42,350 nt of DNA from the NCBI GenBank assembly GCA_964617665.1, contig CAZUAH010000058.1, forward strand, positions 1 through 42,350. The letters are read 5' to 3'. Within the stretch, counting starts at the first letter, position 1, and every line of letters begins with the position of its first letter. The stretch comes from JADHUC01 sp964617665. Its GTDB lineage: Bacteria > Planctomycetota > Planctomycetia > Pirellulales > Pirellulaceae. A program made the translations under genes and the position numbers. This document shows, one piece after another, positions 17,401 to 24,978 of the stretch. The notes under the pieces were generated by a model that saw nothing but the letters and a program-made list of their open reading frames with translations, made no database searches and was not told the origin of the DNA.

Positions 17401-17759
17401 ACGACACGGAACCCGTGCTGGACGACATGACCAGAGGTGCGACCAAGGGGTTAGGCTACACGCGACTGAAGCCTCCCGTGTGGTTTGACTGGGTCCCCAT
17501 CCGCATTCGCGGCATGGTCTTGGCAGGGAACCATTTGTTTGTCGCCGGCCCGCCGGACGTCGTGGACACGGACGACCCGATGGCGTCCTTCGAAGGTCGC
17601 AAAGGTGGCGTGCTGCGGACCTACTCGGCCGCTGAAGGCAAGCGGTTGGCCGAAACCACGCTCCAGTCGCCACCCGTGTTCGACGGCCTGATCGTGGCCT
17701 CCGGCCGATTGTTCATGTCCACAGTGGACGGACACGTTGTTTGCCTTGGCCGGGAGTAG
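14448..17759 (+). CDS. Exported methyltransferase-like/PQQ-like propeller fusion (paralogue B)
   Basis: This is a 1103-residue protein. The frame opens at 14391, but ATG 14448 has GGGAGAG ten bases upstream and begins the signal peptide (1-30, ending ALSQE). The methyltransferase-like domain has VVHIGCGDG (G57-G61), HGLDTD and RVLAPGG. Propeller half 1 runs about 175-575 and half 2 about 620-1103; both are rich in DPATGK-like and ALDVDDG-like blade turns. Domain order and many motifs match the gene at 6544-9864 (WTHFLHD, DDTWFNRTFWMY, RGACRYGVMPSNGL). Short tandem repeats occupy the same three protein positions, though mostly with different units. Half 2 has an extra segment (about 800-900, with DPNNPV and YKEKYGG) missing from paralogue A. 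Function unknown. Confidence 0.9.
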   Translation: MTDKTNLGKTVTAAMMIALLCISDRALSQESSASTSKLARRILADAEVKGGLVVHIGCGDGNLTAALHANDSYLVHGLDTDAAKVAKAREHIRSEGLTGVVSVDKFDGKLLPYADNLVNLVVIQDAKGGARDAGCRIRDEEIKRVLAPGGVALAFDFRLLTLDSFHKPWPDDIDQWTHFLHDASNNAVAQDSQVGPPRRLKWKCGPLWSRSHEFISSVPAMISAGGRMFYVVDEGLTSITDEPIPDHWVLIARDAFNGVLLWKRPLPDWRGDEWRGAALRGRPPSVPRRIVGDNQSLYATLSHRGPLEILDPATGKTLETIDGTASTQEILQSGRTLVLRLAPIGARNAKQKGEIVAVNADSGQVRWRASANQYLSQTLAAGDDRVVYSTGTEIVCLTLAAGEESWRQPMAKGKRARERTIILHGDLVLEGGANNIVARSTKTGETQWTTNTGGGSMRPADMFVANGCVWHASSEGITGYDLATGKPAKVIDPSSVQSPGHHLRCYRAKATERFLITQFRGAEFVSLTDDDHVNNDWIRGACRYGVMPSNGLLYVPPTPCFCYPGVKLTGLLALAPGEELKSGEVEESRSGMRLEEGPAFGAVSDQQSAVSKDDWPMYRRDGRRSGATATEVPAEVPSGWQVNLRGPLTPPVACDNRVCVAAKDQHTLYALDVDDGGEVWHFTAGGRIDSPPTVHGGSVLLGCADGWVYCVRAADGELTWRFRAAPSDQRIVAFSQLESPWRVHGSVLIEDGVAYCTAGRSTYLDGGIWIYGLDPKTGDVIHETHLDTWSPTRQDAVDKPYIPSYHMEGTHSDILVSQGGYIYLGQYKFDRELTRQDAPYVMRDPNNPVVAMDVSKEGYTVADPDLNKGYDYIRAFHRYMEKAHPELAKQYKEKYGGMNMGDRNTGMHLAPTAGFLDDTWFNRTFWMYSANWPGWYHAHRGAKTGQLLVMGPERTYALQSFPTRNRQSPLFTPGAKGYLLLADDNDTEPVLDDMTRGATKGLGYTRLKPPVWFDWVPIRIRGMVLAGNHLFVAGPPDVVDTDDPMASFEGRKGGVLRTYSAAEGKRLAETTLQSPPVFDGLIVASGRLFMSTVDGHVVCLGRE
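14813..14868 (+). repeat. Eight-unit heptanucleotide array, GATRCGR type
   Basis: Eight contiguous 7-nt units: GATACAG, GATGCGA, AGGGCGG, GGCACGA, GATGCGG, GATGCAG, GATACGG, GATGAAG; the third and fourth are degenerate. They lie between the NLVVIQD strand and IKRVLAPGG, the same position as 6874-6908 in paralogue A. Confidence 0.9.
14914..14941 (+). repeat. Four-unit heptanucleotide array, ACTCTTG type
   Basis: Units ACTTTCG, ACTCTTG, ACTCTTG, ACTCTTT are contiguous. They encode part of the linker between the methyltransferase-like domain and the first propeller half, where paralogue A has its ten-unit inverted array. Confidence 0.85.
16183..16214 (+). repeat. Four-unit octanucleotide array in coding sequence
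   Basis: Units AGTTGAAA, AGTGGAGA, AGTCGAAG, AGTCGAGA are contiguous and encode a Glu/Ser-rich stretch in the linker between the two propeller halves. The period is 8 nt, unlike the 7-nt arrays. Confidence 0.8.
16253..16280 (+). repeat. Four-unit heptanucleotide array, RRYCAGC type
   Basis: Units GGTCAGC, GACCAGC, AATCAGC, GGTCAGC are contiguous and encode a short Ser/Gln-rich stretch just before the DWPMYRRDG motif of the second propeller half, the place where paralogue A has the GCCTNCA array. Confidence 0.88.
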
Positions 17760-17837
17760 CTTTGGAGAGCATGCGCCGTCTCTTTGGAGGATGGCGGGAA
17801 CCCGCTGCATAAACCACGAGAGAAGAAGGCAATGAAG

Positions 17838-19514
17838 ATGAGACCCGTTCGTTTGTCTGTCTTGCTGGTGTTGACGCAACTCGCCGCGTTGCAGGTTGGA
17901 CAGCTATGTGAAGCAGCGGAAGTGAGCGATGCGAGATTCGTCAAGGCGGTCACTTCCTTTGCCGATACGGTGATGGCGCATGGTCGTGACTCGTACGGCA
18001 ATCGGCAAACGCCTCTGTTTGTCGACGGCCTGCACTTCAAGAATCTGGAACCCGTGCGGTGGCAATGTCGCGGTGAAACATGGGTTCTGTGCAACTTTGC
18101 CAGCCAGCAACCGTTGCTGCGCACATTGGACGGGTTATCGGCGTTGACCGGTGAGACCAAATACCGGGAGGCTGCCGAGGAGGCAACGCGGTACGCGATG
18201 GAGCACTTGCGCGCGCCGAGTGGGCTGCTGTACTGGGGCGGGCACATGGCGTGGGATCTGGACGGCGAGAAGCCGGTTGGCCAGTATGGCGATGCCCATG
18301 AGTTGAAAGGACACCAACCCTATTATCGACTCATGTGGCGAGTCGCCCCGGATGCCACCGCAGAATTGATGGAAGCGGTCTGGGCGGGGCATATCCTCGA
18401 CTGGTCGCTGCTGGATTACAATCGGCACGCGAGCGTCAAGCGGAAGGTCGCGGCTGGCTGGGATCACGGCTTCAAGGAAAACATCGAAGTGCCGTTCCCC
18501 GCCAAGGGCGGCAACCTGTCCTTTGCCAATGTCACACCGCCGCTCCTGCACGCCGGGGCCATGCTTGCAGTGCTGGAGAACGACGACGATGCGTTGACGT
18601 GGACTCGCCGTCTGATCTACCGATGGCAGCAAGGCAAAGACTCGAAGACAGGCTTGTGCGGCGGCCAACTGAGCTATCGAAAGCACGATCGGGCGCAAGA
18701 CGCACTCGGACACGAGCACCCGACGATCAACGAAGCGAAGATCGTTGCCTCGTATCATCAAACATGCCGTTACCACTACCTGCCGCTGACACAAATGCAG
18801 GCAGGCGAAACGCTCGTCGAAGCAGGCGGACGTTGTGCCGATGTTGGCCGAGAGTCCATCGACTGGGCATTGGAGGATCTGACGATCTACGCCCGGCACA
18901 GCTATTCACCGGAGACGCGCACGTTCATTGGGTTGATGACCGACGGCACGCCGATCAGGTGGCGAGAGTCCCGCACCGGCTACTACGTGCCCCAGTCGTT
19001 CGCACCGCGGCAGCCGGATGGTCTTGTCCTTTGGGAATACGCGATGGCATATCGGCTTGCAGGCGATGCGGCATATTGGGATATGGCACGGGAAATTGCT
19101 GGGGCACTCGGGTTGGGTGACATCGGAAAGTCCGATGGCGAACGAGCACTGCAATGGGATACGGACAGTAGCGATTGGCGAAGCATCTACGCCTTCGTAG
19201 AGCTGCATCGCGCGACCGGCGACGCGACGATGCTGCGATTCGCTTGTCGCATCGGCGACAATATTTTGAAGACGCAAGCGAAAACGGGTCTGTTTCCACG
19301 CTCGGGTCGGTCCTACGCGCGCACGGGAGACGAAGCACCACTCGCCTTGCTGCATTTGGCCGCCGCTATTGCTGGTAAACGCTCCGTCATGCCTCAAGCG
19401 ATCTACGACAGTCGGTTCTTTCATTGCGAGTACCACGGAGAGCTGGAAGAACATCAACAGAAACGCGCGGACAAGCGGACATACGATCACTTGGTGTTCT
19501 ACGGCGGGCGCTGA
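17838..19514 (+). CDS. Secreted alpha/alpha-barrel protein, putative polysaccharide lyase or glycosidase
   Basis: This is a 558-residue exported protein. ATG 17838 has AAGG eight bases upstream; ATG 17832 is two codons earlier and equally possible. The signal peptide is hydrophobic 4-20 and ends near CEAAE. The mature protein is mostly helical with recurrent aromatic/His patterns (YWGGHMAWDL, ELKGHQPYYRLMW, IVASYHQTCRYHYLPL), as in alpha/alpha toroid polysaccharide lyases and six-hairpin glycosidases. A pectate-lyase-like role is the best guess, but I cannot name the family or the catalytic residues. It follows the methyltransferase/propeller gene by 78 bp on the same strand and precedes the transglutaminase-like gene by 141 bp. 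Confidence 0.7.
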   Translation: MRPVRLSVLLVLTQLAALQVGQLCEAAEVSDARFVKAVTSFADTVMAHGRDSYGNRQTPLFVDGLHFKNLEPVRWQCRGETWVLCNFASQQPLLRTLDGLSALTGETKYREAAEEATRYAMEHLRAPSGLLYWGGHMAWDLDGEKPVGQYGDAHELKGHQPYYRLMWRVAPDATAELMEAVWAGHILDWSLLDYNRHASVKRKVAAGWDHGFKENIEVPFPAKGGNLSFANVTPPLLHAGAMLAVLENDDDALTWTRRLIYRWQQGKDSKTGLCGGQLSYRKHDRAQDALGHEHPTINEAKIVASYHQTCRYHYLPLTQMQAGETLVEAGGRCADVGRESIDWALEDLTIYARHSYSPETRTFIGLMTDGTPIRWRESRTGYYVPQSFAPRQPDGLVLWEYAMAYRLAGDAAYWDMAREIAGALGLGDIGKSDGERALQWDTDSSDWRSIYAFVELHRATGDATMLRFACRIGDNILKTQAKTGLFPRSGRSYARTGDEAPLALLHLAAAIAGKRSVMPQAIYDSRFFHCEYHGELEEHQQKRADKRTYDHLVFYGGR

Positions 19515-19655
19515 CCGGAGAAATGGGGGCCGGAGTGTCGACAAGTTGTGGCGTCTCGGGACTGGACATAGAATCGTGATCGGGCAATTCAGGAATCGTC
19601 TCGACGACACGATACCTTCTGCCACCCAAGCGAATGCCCTCCAAGGAGACAGAGC

Positions 19656-21641
19656 ATGTGTACTCTACGTTTGCGTTGTGTAGCGGCCACCGCGGTTATC
19701 TTTGCTGCGGCATGCAACGCGGCCGAATCGGTGTGGTCCGCCGAGGTCGGTGTTGTCAGCAACATCAAGGTGCTTTCGGACAAGGTCGAAGACGTTTCCA
19801 GCCTGGAGGCTTGGAAACGCTCCTACATCAAGCCGGGGATGTCCGACCAGCAAAAGGCCATCGCCATCTGGCAGACGGTTGTGAAGTATCGTCATCAGAC
19901 CGCACCGCCGAACGAGTTCTTGCAGAACGAGAACAACGTGCACGACGTGATGAAGACGATCCACGTCTATGGCTATGGGATGTGCTGCTGTGCGGCATCG
20001 AACATCGAGCAACTTGGCCGCTGCCTTGGTTTCGAAGCACGTGGGCGGATCATTCACGTGCACAGCGTTCCCGAACTGTCCTATGACGACGCGTGGCATC
20101 TATTCGACGCGTCGCTGATCAACTACTTCCACAAGCCCGATGGCAACATCGCCAGCGTGAACGATATCATCCGGGCCGTTACCCAATGGCACCAAGAGAA
20201 TCCAGGATACAAGAGAAACGGTGGAAAGCTGCGCGAGTTTGCACGCAACGAAGGCTGGAAGAGGGGGCCAGACCTCCTGGCCAATACCGAATTCTATGCC
20301 AGAGACGGCTGGAACCTCGCGGGCACGCACGGTTGGCCGGCCACGATGCAGGAATACGACTGCAAACCGGACGTGGTGTACGAGTACGGATACTCGCAAG
20401 GGTACCGCGTCAACGTACAGCTTCGGCCCGGCGAGCGTCTGACGCGAAACTGGTTCAACAAGGGGCTCCACGTGAACATGGATGGCGCAGGCGGCGCACC
20501 GGGATGTTTGGGCAAACGCGCCGGGATGGGCTGCCAGCGCCGGCTCGGGGACATTGCGCCTGGACGAGTGGGTAACGGGGTTCACGAGTACCATGTTCCG
20601 CTCGCCGACGGAACCTTCCGCACCGGCGTTCTCGCCGCAGTAAACTTGGCCTGTACTGCCGAGGATCAGCAGGGCCCAGCCGTGCATGTTGCGGACGCGG
20701 CCAAGCCGGGCCTGCTGGTCATTCGTATGCCCAGCAGCTACGTCTACCTGACGGGCAAACTGAGCTTCGCCGCTGTCGTTAGTCAAAACGGTCGCATCGT
20801 GGTCAGTTTTTCCGACAATAACGGCCTCGACTGGAAAGAGATCGCGCGAGTTTCGGAATCGGGCGTTCAACAAGTCGATCTGTCGGCCCGCGTTTTGCGG
20901 CGATACGACTATCGTTTGAAATTCGAGATCGCGGGAAAGGGCACGGGCCTTGACTCACTCGGTATCAGGCACGACGTCCAGCACGCACAAACGCCGCTGC
21001 CCGCTTTGGGGCCGGGGAAGAACACGATTAGCTTCAGCGCTGCTCCCAACGAAGGGACAATCACCATCGAAGGTCGCACGACTCCTTCCCAAAATGGCAA
21101 TCCTCCGTCGCTGACCGATTTTCATCCGGAGCTGCAGAGGCTCGAACCCCGGTTGCTGCGCGTCGCCGACTATGGCCCCGAGGGCGGATCGGCGACGTTT
21201 CCGATCGCCACGCCGGGCGACATCGTCCGTCTCCGCTTCGGCGCTCACTGGCGTGCCCGCGACAAGCGGGAAGGCTGGAACATGCTTGTGTCGTTCGACA
21301 ACGGTGCCTCGTTCCGCAAAGTGGGCGCCATGCCAGGGCCGATGGTCGGTTCCTGCACTTACGTGACAGTGGATGACGTCCCGCCAAGCACACGAAAGGC
21401 CGTGGTCCGGTTCGAGAGCACGCGTCAGCGCAACACTATGTGCATCTTCAATGCACGCATCGACGCCGATTACACGGAACCACTCGGCGGATTCCGACCA
21501 ATCAAGATCACGTACGTGTGGTCAGAGAACGACGCCGAGAAACGCCACTCGCACGTTGCACAGCAGCCGGCCGAGACGTACGAAATCACTTGCGGCGCGT
21601 CTCCGCTAATGAAGAGTCTGATCGTCGAATTGGCCGACTAG
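19656..21641 (+). CDS. Secreted transglutaminase-like protein
   Basis: This is a 661-residue protein with AAGGAGA six bases before ATG 19656. A signal peptide (1-22) ends at about CNAAE. The transglutaminase-like core is visible: GYGMCCCAASN with C110-C112 (the nucleophile is one of these), then HVHSVPELSYDDAWHLFDAS, which supplies the His and Asp of the papain-like triad (about 135-155). Beta-rich domains of unknown class follow (about 250-661), including a repeated SFDNG/SFSDNN-like turn. Family members act as proteases, amidases or cross-linking enzymes; which one cannot be told here. An exported partner of the preceding lyase-like gene is plausible from order only. Confidence 0.78.
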   Translation: MCTLRLRCVAATAVIFAAACNAAESVWSAEVGVVSNIKVLSDKVEDVSSLEAWKRSYIKPGMSDQQKAIAIWQTVVKYRHQTAPPNEFLQNENNVHDVMKTIHVYGYGMCCCAASNIEQLGRCLGFEARGRIIHVHSVPELSYDDAWHLFDASLINYFHKPDGNIASVNDIIRAVTQWHQENPGYKRNGGKLREFARNEGWKRGPDLLANTEFYARDGWNLAGTHGWPATMQEYDCKPDVVYEYGYSQGYRVNVQLRPGERLTRNWFNKGLHVNMDGAGGAPGCLGKRAGMGCQRRLGDIAPGRVGNGVHEYHVPLADGTFRTGVLAAVNLACTAEDQQGPAVHVADAAKPGLLVIRMPSSYVYLTGKLSFAAVVSQNGRIVVSFSDNNGLDWKEIARVSESGVQQVDLSARVLRRYDYRLKFEIAGKGTGLDSLGIRHDVQHAQTPLPALGPGKNTISFSAAPNEGTITIEGRTTPSQNGNPPSLTDFHPELQRLEPRLLRVADYGPEGGSATFPIATPGDIVRLRFGAHWRARDKREGWNMLVSFDNGASFRKVGAMPGPMVGSCTYVTVDDVPPSTRKAVVRFESTRQRNTMCIFNARIDADYTEPLGGFRPIKITYVWSENDAEKRHSHVAQQPAETYEITCGASPLMKSLIVELAD

Positions 21642-21669
21642 CCCTGCAGCCCGAGGTGGACGCGATTCG

Positions 21670-21757
21670 GTTCGTAGTACCGGCTTCAGCCGGAAGACTG
21701 CACAAGCTGTCGCCAACCGTAGAATAGACTTCGCCGCCTGAAGACGAGGCTACGAAC
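21670..21757. repeat. Palindromic element (family D)
   Basis: Outer 8-nt inverted ends GTTCGTAG (21670-21677) and CTACGAAC (21750-21757) enclose a near-perfect inner palindrome CCGGCTTCAGCCGG (21680-21693) and a second GCCTGAAG-like segment near 21736. It is unrelated in sequence to families A and C. Confidence 0.75.
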
Positions 21758-21852
21758 TAGCTTCGGACGATAGGCCGGCGCCAGGCGCGTTTCTTCAGGC
21801 TGACGCAGGTATCGGCACAAACGTGACCCTGAAGATGCTGTAAGTCGCGTTT

Positions 21853-21872
21853 GGATGATACAATGCGTTGTA
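21853..21872 (+). promoter_or_regulatory. Extended -10 promoter-like motif
   Basis: TACAAT at 21859-21864 is preceded by TGA, an extended -10 pattern. The 20-base motif matches 24938-24957 at 17 of 20 positions, and both copies have AGATG exactly 20 bases upstream. The ATG of the small ORF lies 52 bases after the hexamer. No classic -35 is present. Confidence 0.4.
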
Positions 21873-21915
21873 GTGTCCAGCAAATCAGCTGTATGATTGG
21901 AAGTTGGATGCAAAG

Positions 21916-22044
21916 ATGAAGAAGATCGTACTCATAAGCTCGGAGGACTTGCCGAGAGACCACGAGCACAACCCCGTTGAGAATTGGCAAGGCTGGCAAC
22001 GAACACATCTGAACGACATCCACTGCTGGGGAAGTAGTGGATAA
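21916..22044 (+). CDS. Possible small protein, 42 residues
   Basis: ATG 21916 opens 42 codons to TAA 22042-22044. The N-terminus MKKIVLISSEDLPRDHE looks like a genuine start, and a promoter-like motif lies 52 bases upstream. No clear Shine-Dalgarno sequence is seen and I do not recognise the product. It could also be the 5' remnant of a decayed gene. Confidence 0.3.
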   Translation: MKKIVLISSEDLPRDHEHNPVENWQGWQRTHLNDIHCWGSSG

Positions 22045-22148
22045 CGAATGGCATCCACCAAGATGCCTGATCAAGCATATCTCAAATCATGGTAGGAAAG
22101 CACGCGATGTTTCTGTTTCGCGTTTCACGCCTCTTCAAGGAGAATGCC

Positions 22149-24041
22149 ATGCAGGTCTCAGTTCGATTTCCGTTTACTGGGCTTCTGTTCGTCGTCTTGT
22201 TTCCGTTGGTCGCAGTCTGTGCGGATCAACAGTATGTGCTGCAGGTCCCGGGGCAGCCGACGTTGCGATCCGACGTTCGTGTCGACGTGCAGGGACTTAC
22301 GATCGCGGACAGTAGTGGCAATCGGTTCAACTACGTGCGGCGGCCGCAATTGGACAGCGCCGACGGGAGATTCTTGGGATACTACTGCGCGGCCGCTGAT
22401 CGGTATGTGAGATGGCCGGCAGCCGGTAGCGGTGCGATGTATCTCGGCGAGTCGCGAGGCGGCCGGGTGGTGTGGAGACAAAGCCAGATGCAGGTCCAGC
22501 CCATGGGCGGCGTTGGCAACGTGGTTGCGATCCCCAATGCCCTTGCGGCGGGACCTGCGATCGCCTCGCATGTTGCCCTGCTGGCCGCCCCGAACGAACC
22601 GCCGGTCGCTGCACATATCGACGGAAACGGTGGTCTGCAAATGTACAGCTATCAAAAGGACCGTTGGGAACGGATGCCCGCCGACCTTCAGCGCGGGCTA
22701 GTGCCCGGGGCGTCTCTTGTTCTCCGCTCTAGCCCTGGAGCACGAATTCCGCATGTGTACAGCGTCGATGTCAACGGACACTTGATGGAAATCGTCGATG
22801 GACAGCGCATACACAGGATCAACGATCCGGGACTGCCGCCGCTGATCGGCGCAGCTCATCTCTTCGGCGCGTCGAACCCCGGCGAATATCGCGTGTATGC
22901 CGTGGACACGCTGGGGCGGGTGTGGGACCTCGATCTGCGGAACGGTGTCCACCGGCTTGTTGAATCGCGACAAGGACTCTTCGAGCCCGGCGTCCCGTTT
23001 GGCGTTTCGTCGGCGGCTGACGACCAGTTGTTTCTTATCGACCGTTCGGGCGATCTGTTTCGCTATGCAAAGTCTGCCGGCGGCAGTTGGGGCAGCCCTA
23101 ACGCCGTCGCCCGCGGATTCCGGTCAGGCGGTTATGTGGATGCGACGCGCGCGTCGGTCCCTGGCGGTGTGCCGACCACGTTTGTTTCGGCCGTCGACTC
23201 ACGTGGGAGGCTGCGTGTGTTGACCTCACAGGCGCACGGCTGGTTGGACGAAGATGTGCAAGGCGTTGTACTGCCGGTGGGCAGCCCGGTTGGAATTGCC
23301 TATGACGGCGGTTTGAGCCTGTCTGCGATTCACTCGGACGGCAGATGGCGACAGTGGCAGCGCAGCGGCGGACGATGGAAAGACTACGTTATCGCCGACG
23401 GTTTCTTGGCGGGTGCGCCCATCCTATTCGACTCCTACGGACCGCGGGCGTTTGCTATCGACCGTCGCGGGCGATTGAACGCCGCTCGTTATGCGGGAGG
23501 ACGATGGCGATGCGCGTTGTGTATGCCGGGTTTTACTTTCGCGCCGCAACTCGTGTCGCGATCGGTCATCCCAAATCCGGCGCTCACTCCCGCGAATATC
23601 GAATTTGTAAATTCACACAGCGATCCCCTTGTCTTGAAGATTGCGGATAGACGGAGCCCCGGCAAACCGAACGAATTGAACATCGGGCCCGGCGAATCCG
23701 GGAAGATCCGCGTCGACCGGGACGCAGGTGCCGTGTTGAAGGAGGTCTACCTGGTCCCGGGACCGTTGGGCACGCTTGTCGAGCAGGTTCACCAGTACCC
23801 GCTCCCGCAAAAGATCTATTACGACGTGGTCGTCTACGACGACCGTGTCACTTCGGTCTTTTTCGACCGCACGAAGAACCGAACATCGAAACCGGATTCG
23901 GTCCAAAGGTCGCTCGTCAGTCTGGGTGTGTTCCCCTTGCCGCCGGGCGAGTTGCTGCGTGAAGGCGAGCGCGTGGACGCGTACCAAGAAGCGAAACACC
24001 AGGACAATCCAGGCGCGGCCGCCGTGTTCGGAAAGCCGTGA
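22149..24041 (+). CDS. Secreted beta-propeller protein of unknown function
   Basis: This is a 630-residue exported protein. The frame opens at 22089, but ATG 22149 has AAGGAGA five bases upstream and begins the signal peptide (1-26, ending VAVCA). Residues about 130-460 form at least six repeats of a sialidase/PLL-lectin-like propeller with D-x-x-G-R/H-L and W-x-x-x turns (VDVNGHLMEI, VDTLGRVWDL, IDRSGDLFRY, VDSRGRLRVL, IDRRGRLNAA). The C-terminal 150 residues (from about 480) are a beta domain with a proline-rich tail. No enzyme motif is visible; ligand or glycan binding is plausible. The stop lies 31 bp before the end of the convergent lipoprotein gene, with no obvious terminator between them. 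Confidence 0.75.
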   Translation: MQVSVRFPFTGLLFVVLFPLVAVCADQQYVLQVPGQPTLRSDVRVDVQGLTIADSSGNRFNYVRRPQLDSADGRFLGYYCAAADRYVRWPAAGSGAMYLGESRGGRVVWRQSQMQVQPMGGVGNVVAIPNALAAGPAIASHVALLAAPNEPPVAAHIDGNGGLQMYSYQKDRWERMPADLQRGLVPGASLVLRSSPGARIPHVYSVDVNGHLMEIVDGQRIHRINDPGLPPLIGAAHLFGASNPGEYRVYAVDTLGRVWDLDLRNGVHRLVESRQGLFEPGVPFGVSSAADDQLFLIDRSGDLFRYAKSAGGSWGSPNAVARGFRSGGYVDATRASVPGGVPTTFVSAVDSRGRLRVLTSQAHGWLDEDVQGVVLPVGSPVGIAYDGGLSLSAIHSDGRWRQWQRSGGRWKDYVIADGFLAGAPILFDSYGPRAFAIDRRGRLNAARYAGGRWRCALCMPGFTFAPQLVSRSVIPNPALTPANIEFVNSHSDPLVLKIADRRSPGKPNELNIGPGESGKIRVDRDAGAVLKEVYLVPGPLGTLVEQVHQYPLPQKIYYDVVVYDDRVTSVFFDRTKNRTSKPDSVQRSLVSLGVFPLPPGELLREGERVDAYQEAKHQDNPGAAAVFGKP

Positions 24042-24072
24042 TCGCCGATGAGCGATGTTACCAGAAGCACTC

Positions 24073-24786
24073 TTAAGGATAAGGTGCCGGAGTCTGAGAT
24101 GTGTCGATCGGAGGTAGTCGTTTGAAGCCTTCGGATACTGCAGTCCGCTCTGGCGGAGATGGTAACTGTGCCGCCTTCTCCTCCGCTTCTCTCGCGGCCA
24201 TCGCCTTGGCAAGCGGACTCTTGCCCCGGGGCCCCGTGCCGTCGGAATCGTGCTGAGCCGGACGCAGGGCCACGCCGAAACTTCCAGATGTGCGCCAGCC
24301 GACGTACCCTTCCAGCCAGCGACCGCGACCGCTGAACATTGGCAAATAGATCAGTGGTCCGGCCCGCGTCACCGTCAGATTGATCGGCCCCTTGTCGTTC
24401 CAGATCGAGTGTGCGTTGATTCCGATTCGATGAGTGTGACGGTCGGAGACGCCGATCACATAACTAGTGAAGTTGTGGAACGGGTTTCGTGTTAGCCACG
24501 TCCGCTTGCGTTCATCCGTAGGCTCGCCGTATTTCCACCACCATGGCAGCGGCTCATCCGAGTTTTCCATCCACCATTTGGGATTCACTTTCGCAATCCC
24601 CAACACTCGGCCGCTATCAAGTTCGGGCGTATTTGGCGTGCCGTAGTAATGATGTCTCGAATCCACTTGCTGATGCGGTGGAATCATCGTCTCGCCGGGA
24701 ATCATTGCGCAACCCGACAGCAATGCCAGCAGCGCAAGTCCTGCAACTGGTGATAGTCGGCGGAAAGCCTGATGAATTGTACGCAT
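24073..24786 (-). CDS. Lipoprotein of unknown function
   Basis: This 237-residue protein has a clear lipobox: a basic n-region, hydrophobic LSPVAGLALLALLSGC and lipidated C26. After the signal the sequence is Trp-rich (KWWMENSD, PLPWWWKYG at about 70-87). A His/Arg-containing beta-like segment (YVIGVSDRHTHRIGINAHSIW, about 110-130) is followed by an Ala/Glu helix and a Pro-rich tail. I do not recognise the family. No convincing Shine-Dalgarno sequence is seen before ATG 24786. It diverges from the GH2-like gene. Confidence 0.75.
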   Translation of the reverse strand: MRTIHQAFRRLSPVAGLALLALLSGCAMIPGETMIPPHQQVDSRHHYYGTPNTPELDSGRVLGIAKVNPKWWMENSDEPLPWWWKYGEPTDERKRTWLTRNPFHNFTSYVIGVSDRHTHRIGINAHSIWNDKGPINLTVTRAGPLIYLPMFSGRGRWLEGYVGWRTSGSFGVALRPAQHDSDGTGPRGKSPLAKAMAAREAEEKAAQLPSPPERTAVSEGFKRLPPIDTSQTPAPYP

Positions 24787-24937
24787 CGGTGATGTCAGAA
24801 GATGGGGTTCGTGTCAGCCGTTCTGCCAGACGAGCACAGAGAATTCTGTCAAAGGCAATCGTTTTCTGCAGGCAGGTGGCGACTTCGAATAATAGTCCCG
24901 GCATGCAGACGCCGTCTAGATGTTTTTGGCAATCTCC

Positions 24938-24957
24938 GGATGCTACAATGCGTCGCA
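24938..24957 (+). promoter_or_regulatory. Extended -10 promoter-like motif before the GH2-like gene
   Basis: TACAAT at 24944-24949 preceded by TGC gives an extended -10. The ATG lies 30 bases after the hexamer, with AAAGGAG in between. The motif matches 21853-21872 at 17 of 20 positions. Confidence 0.45.
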
Positions 24958-24978
24958 ACCAGTCAAAGGAGCTATCCG

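Larger units (their letters stand above)
21642..22148. other. Intergenic region with repeat, promoter-like motif and small ORF
   Basis: These 507 bases between two plus-strand genes hold a palindromic element (21670-21757), a promoter-like motif (21853-21872) and a possible 42-codon ORF (21916-22044). The gap is large enough for a separate transcription start for the propeller gene at 22149. Confidence 0.6.
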
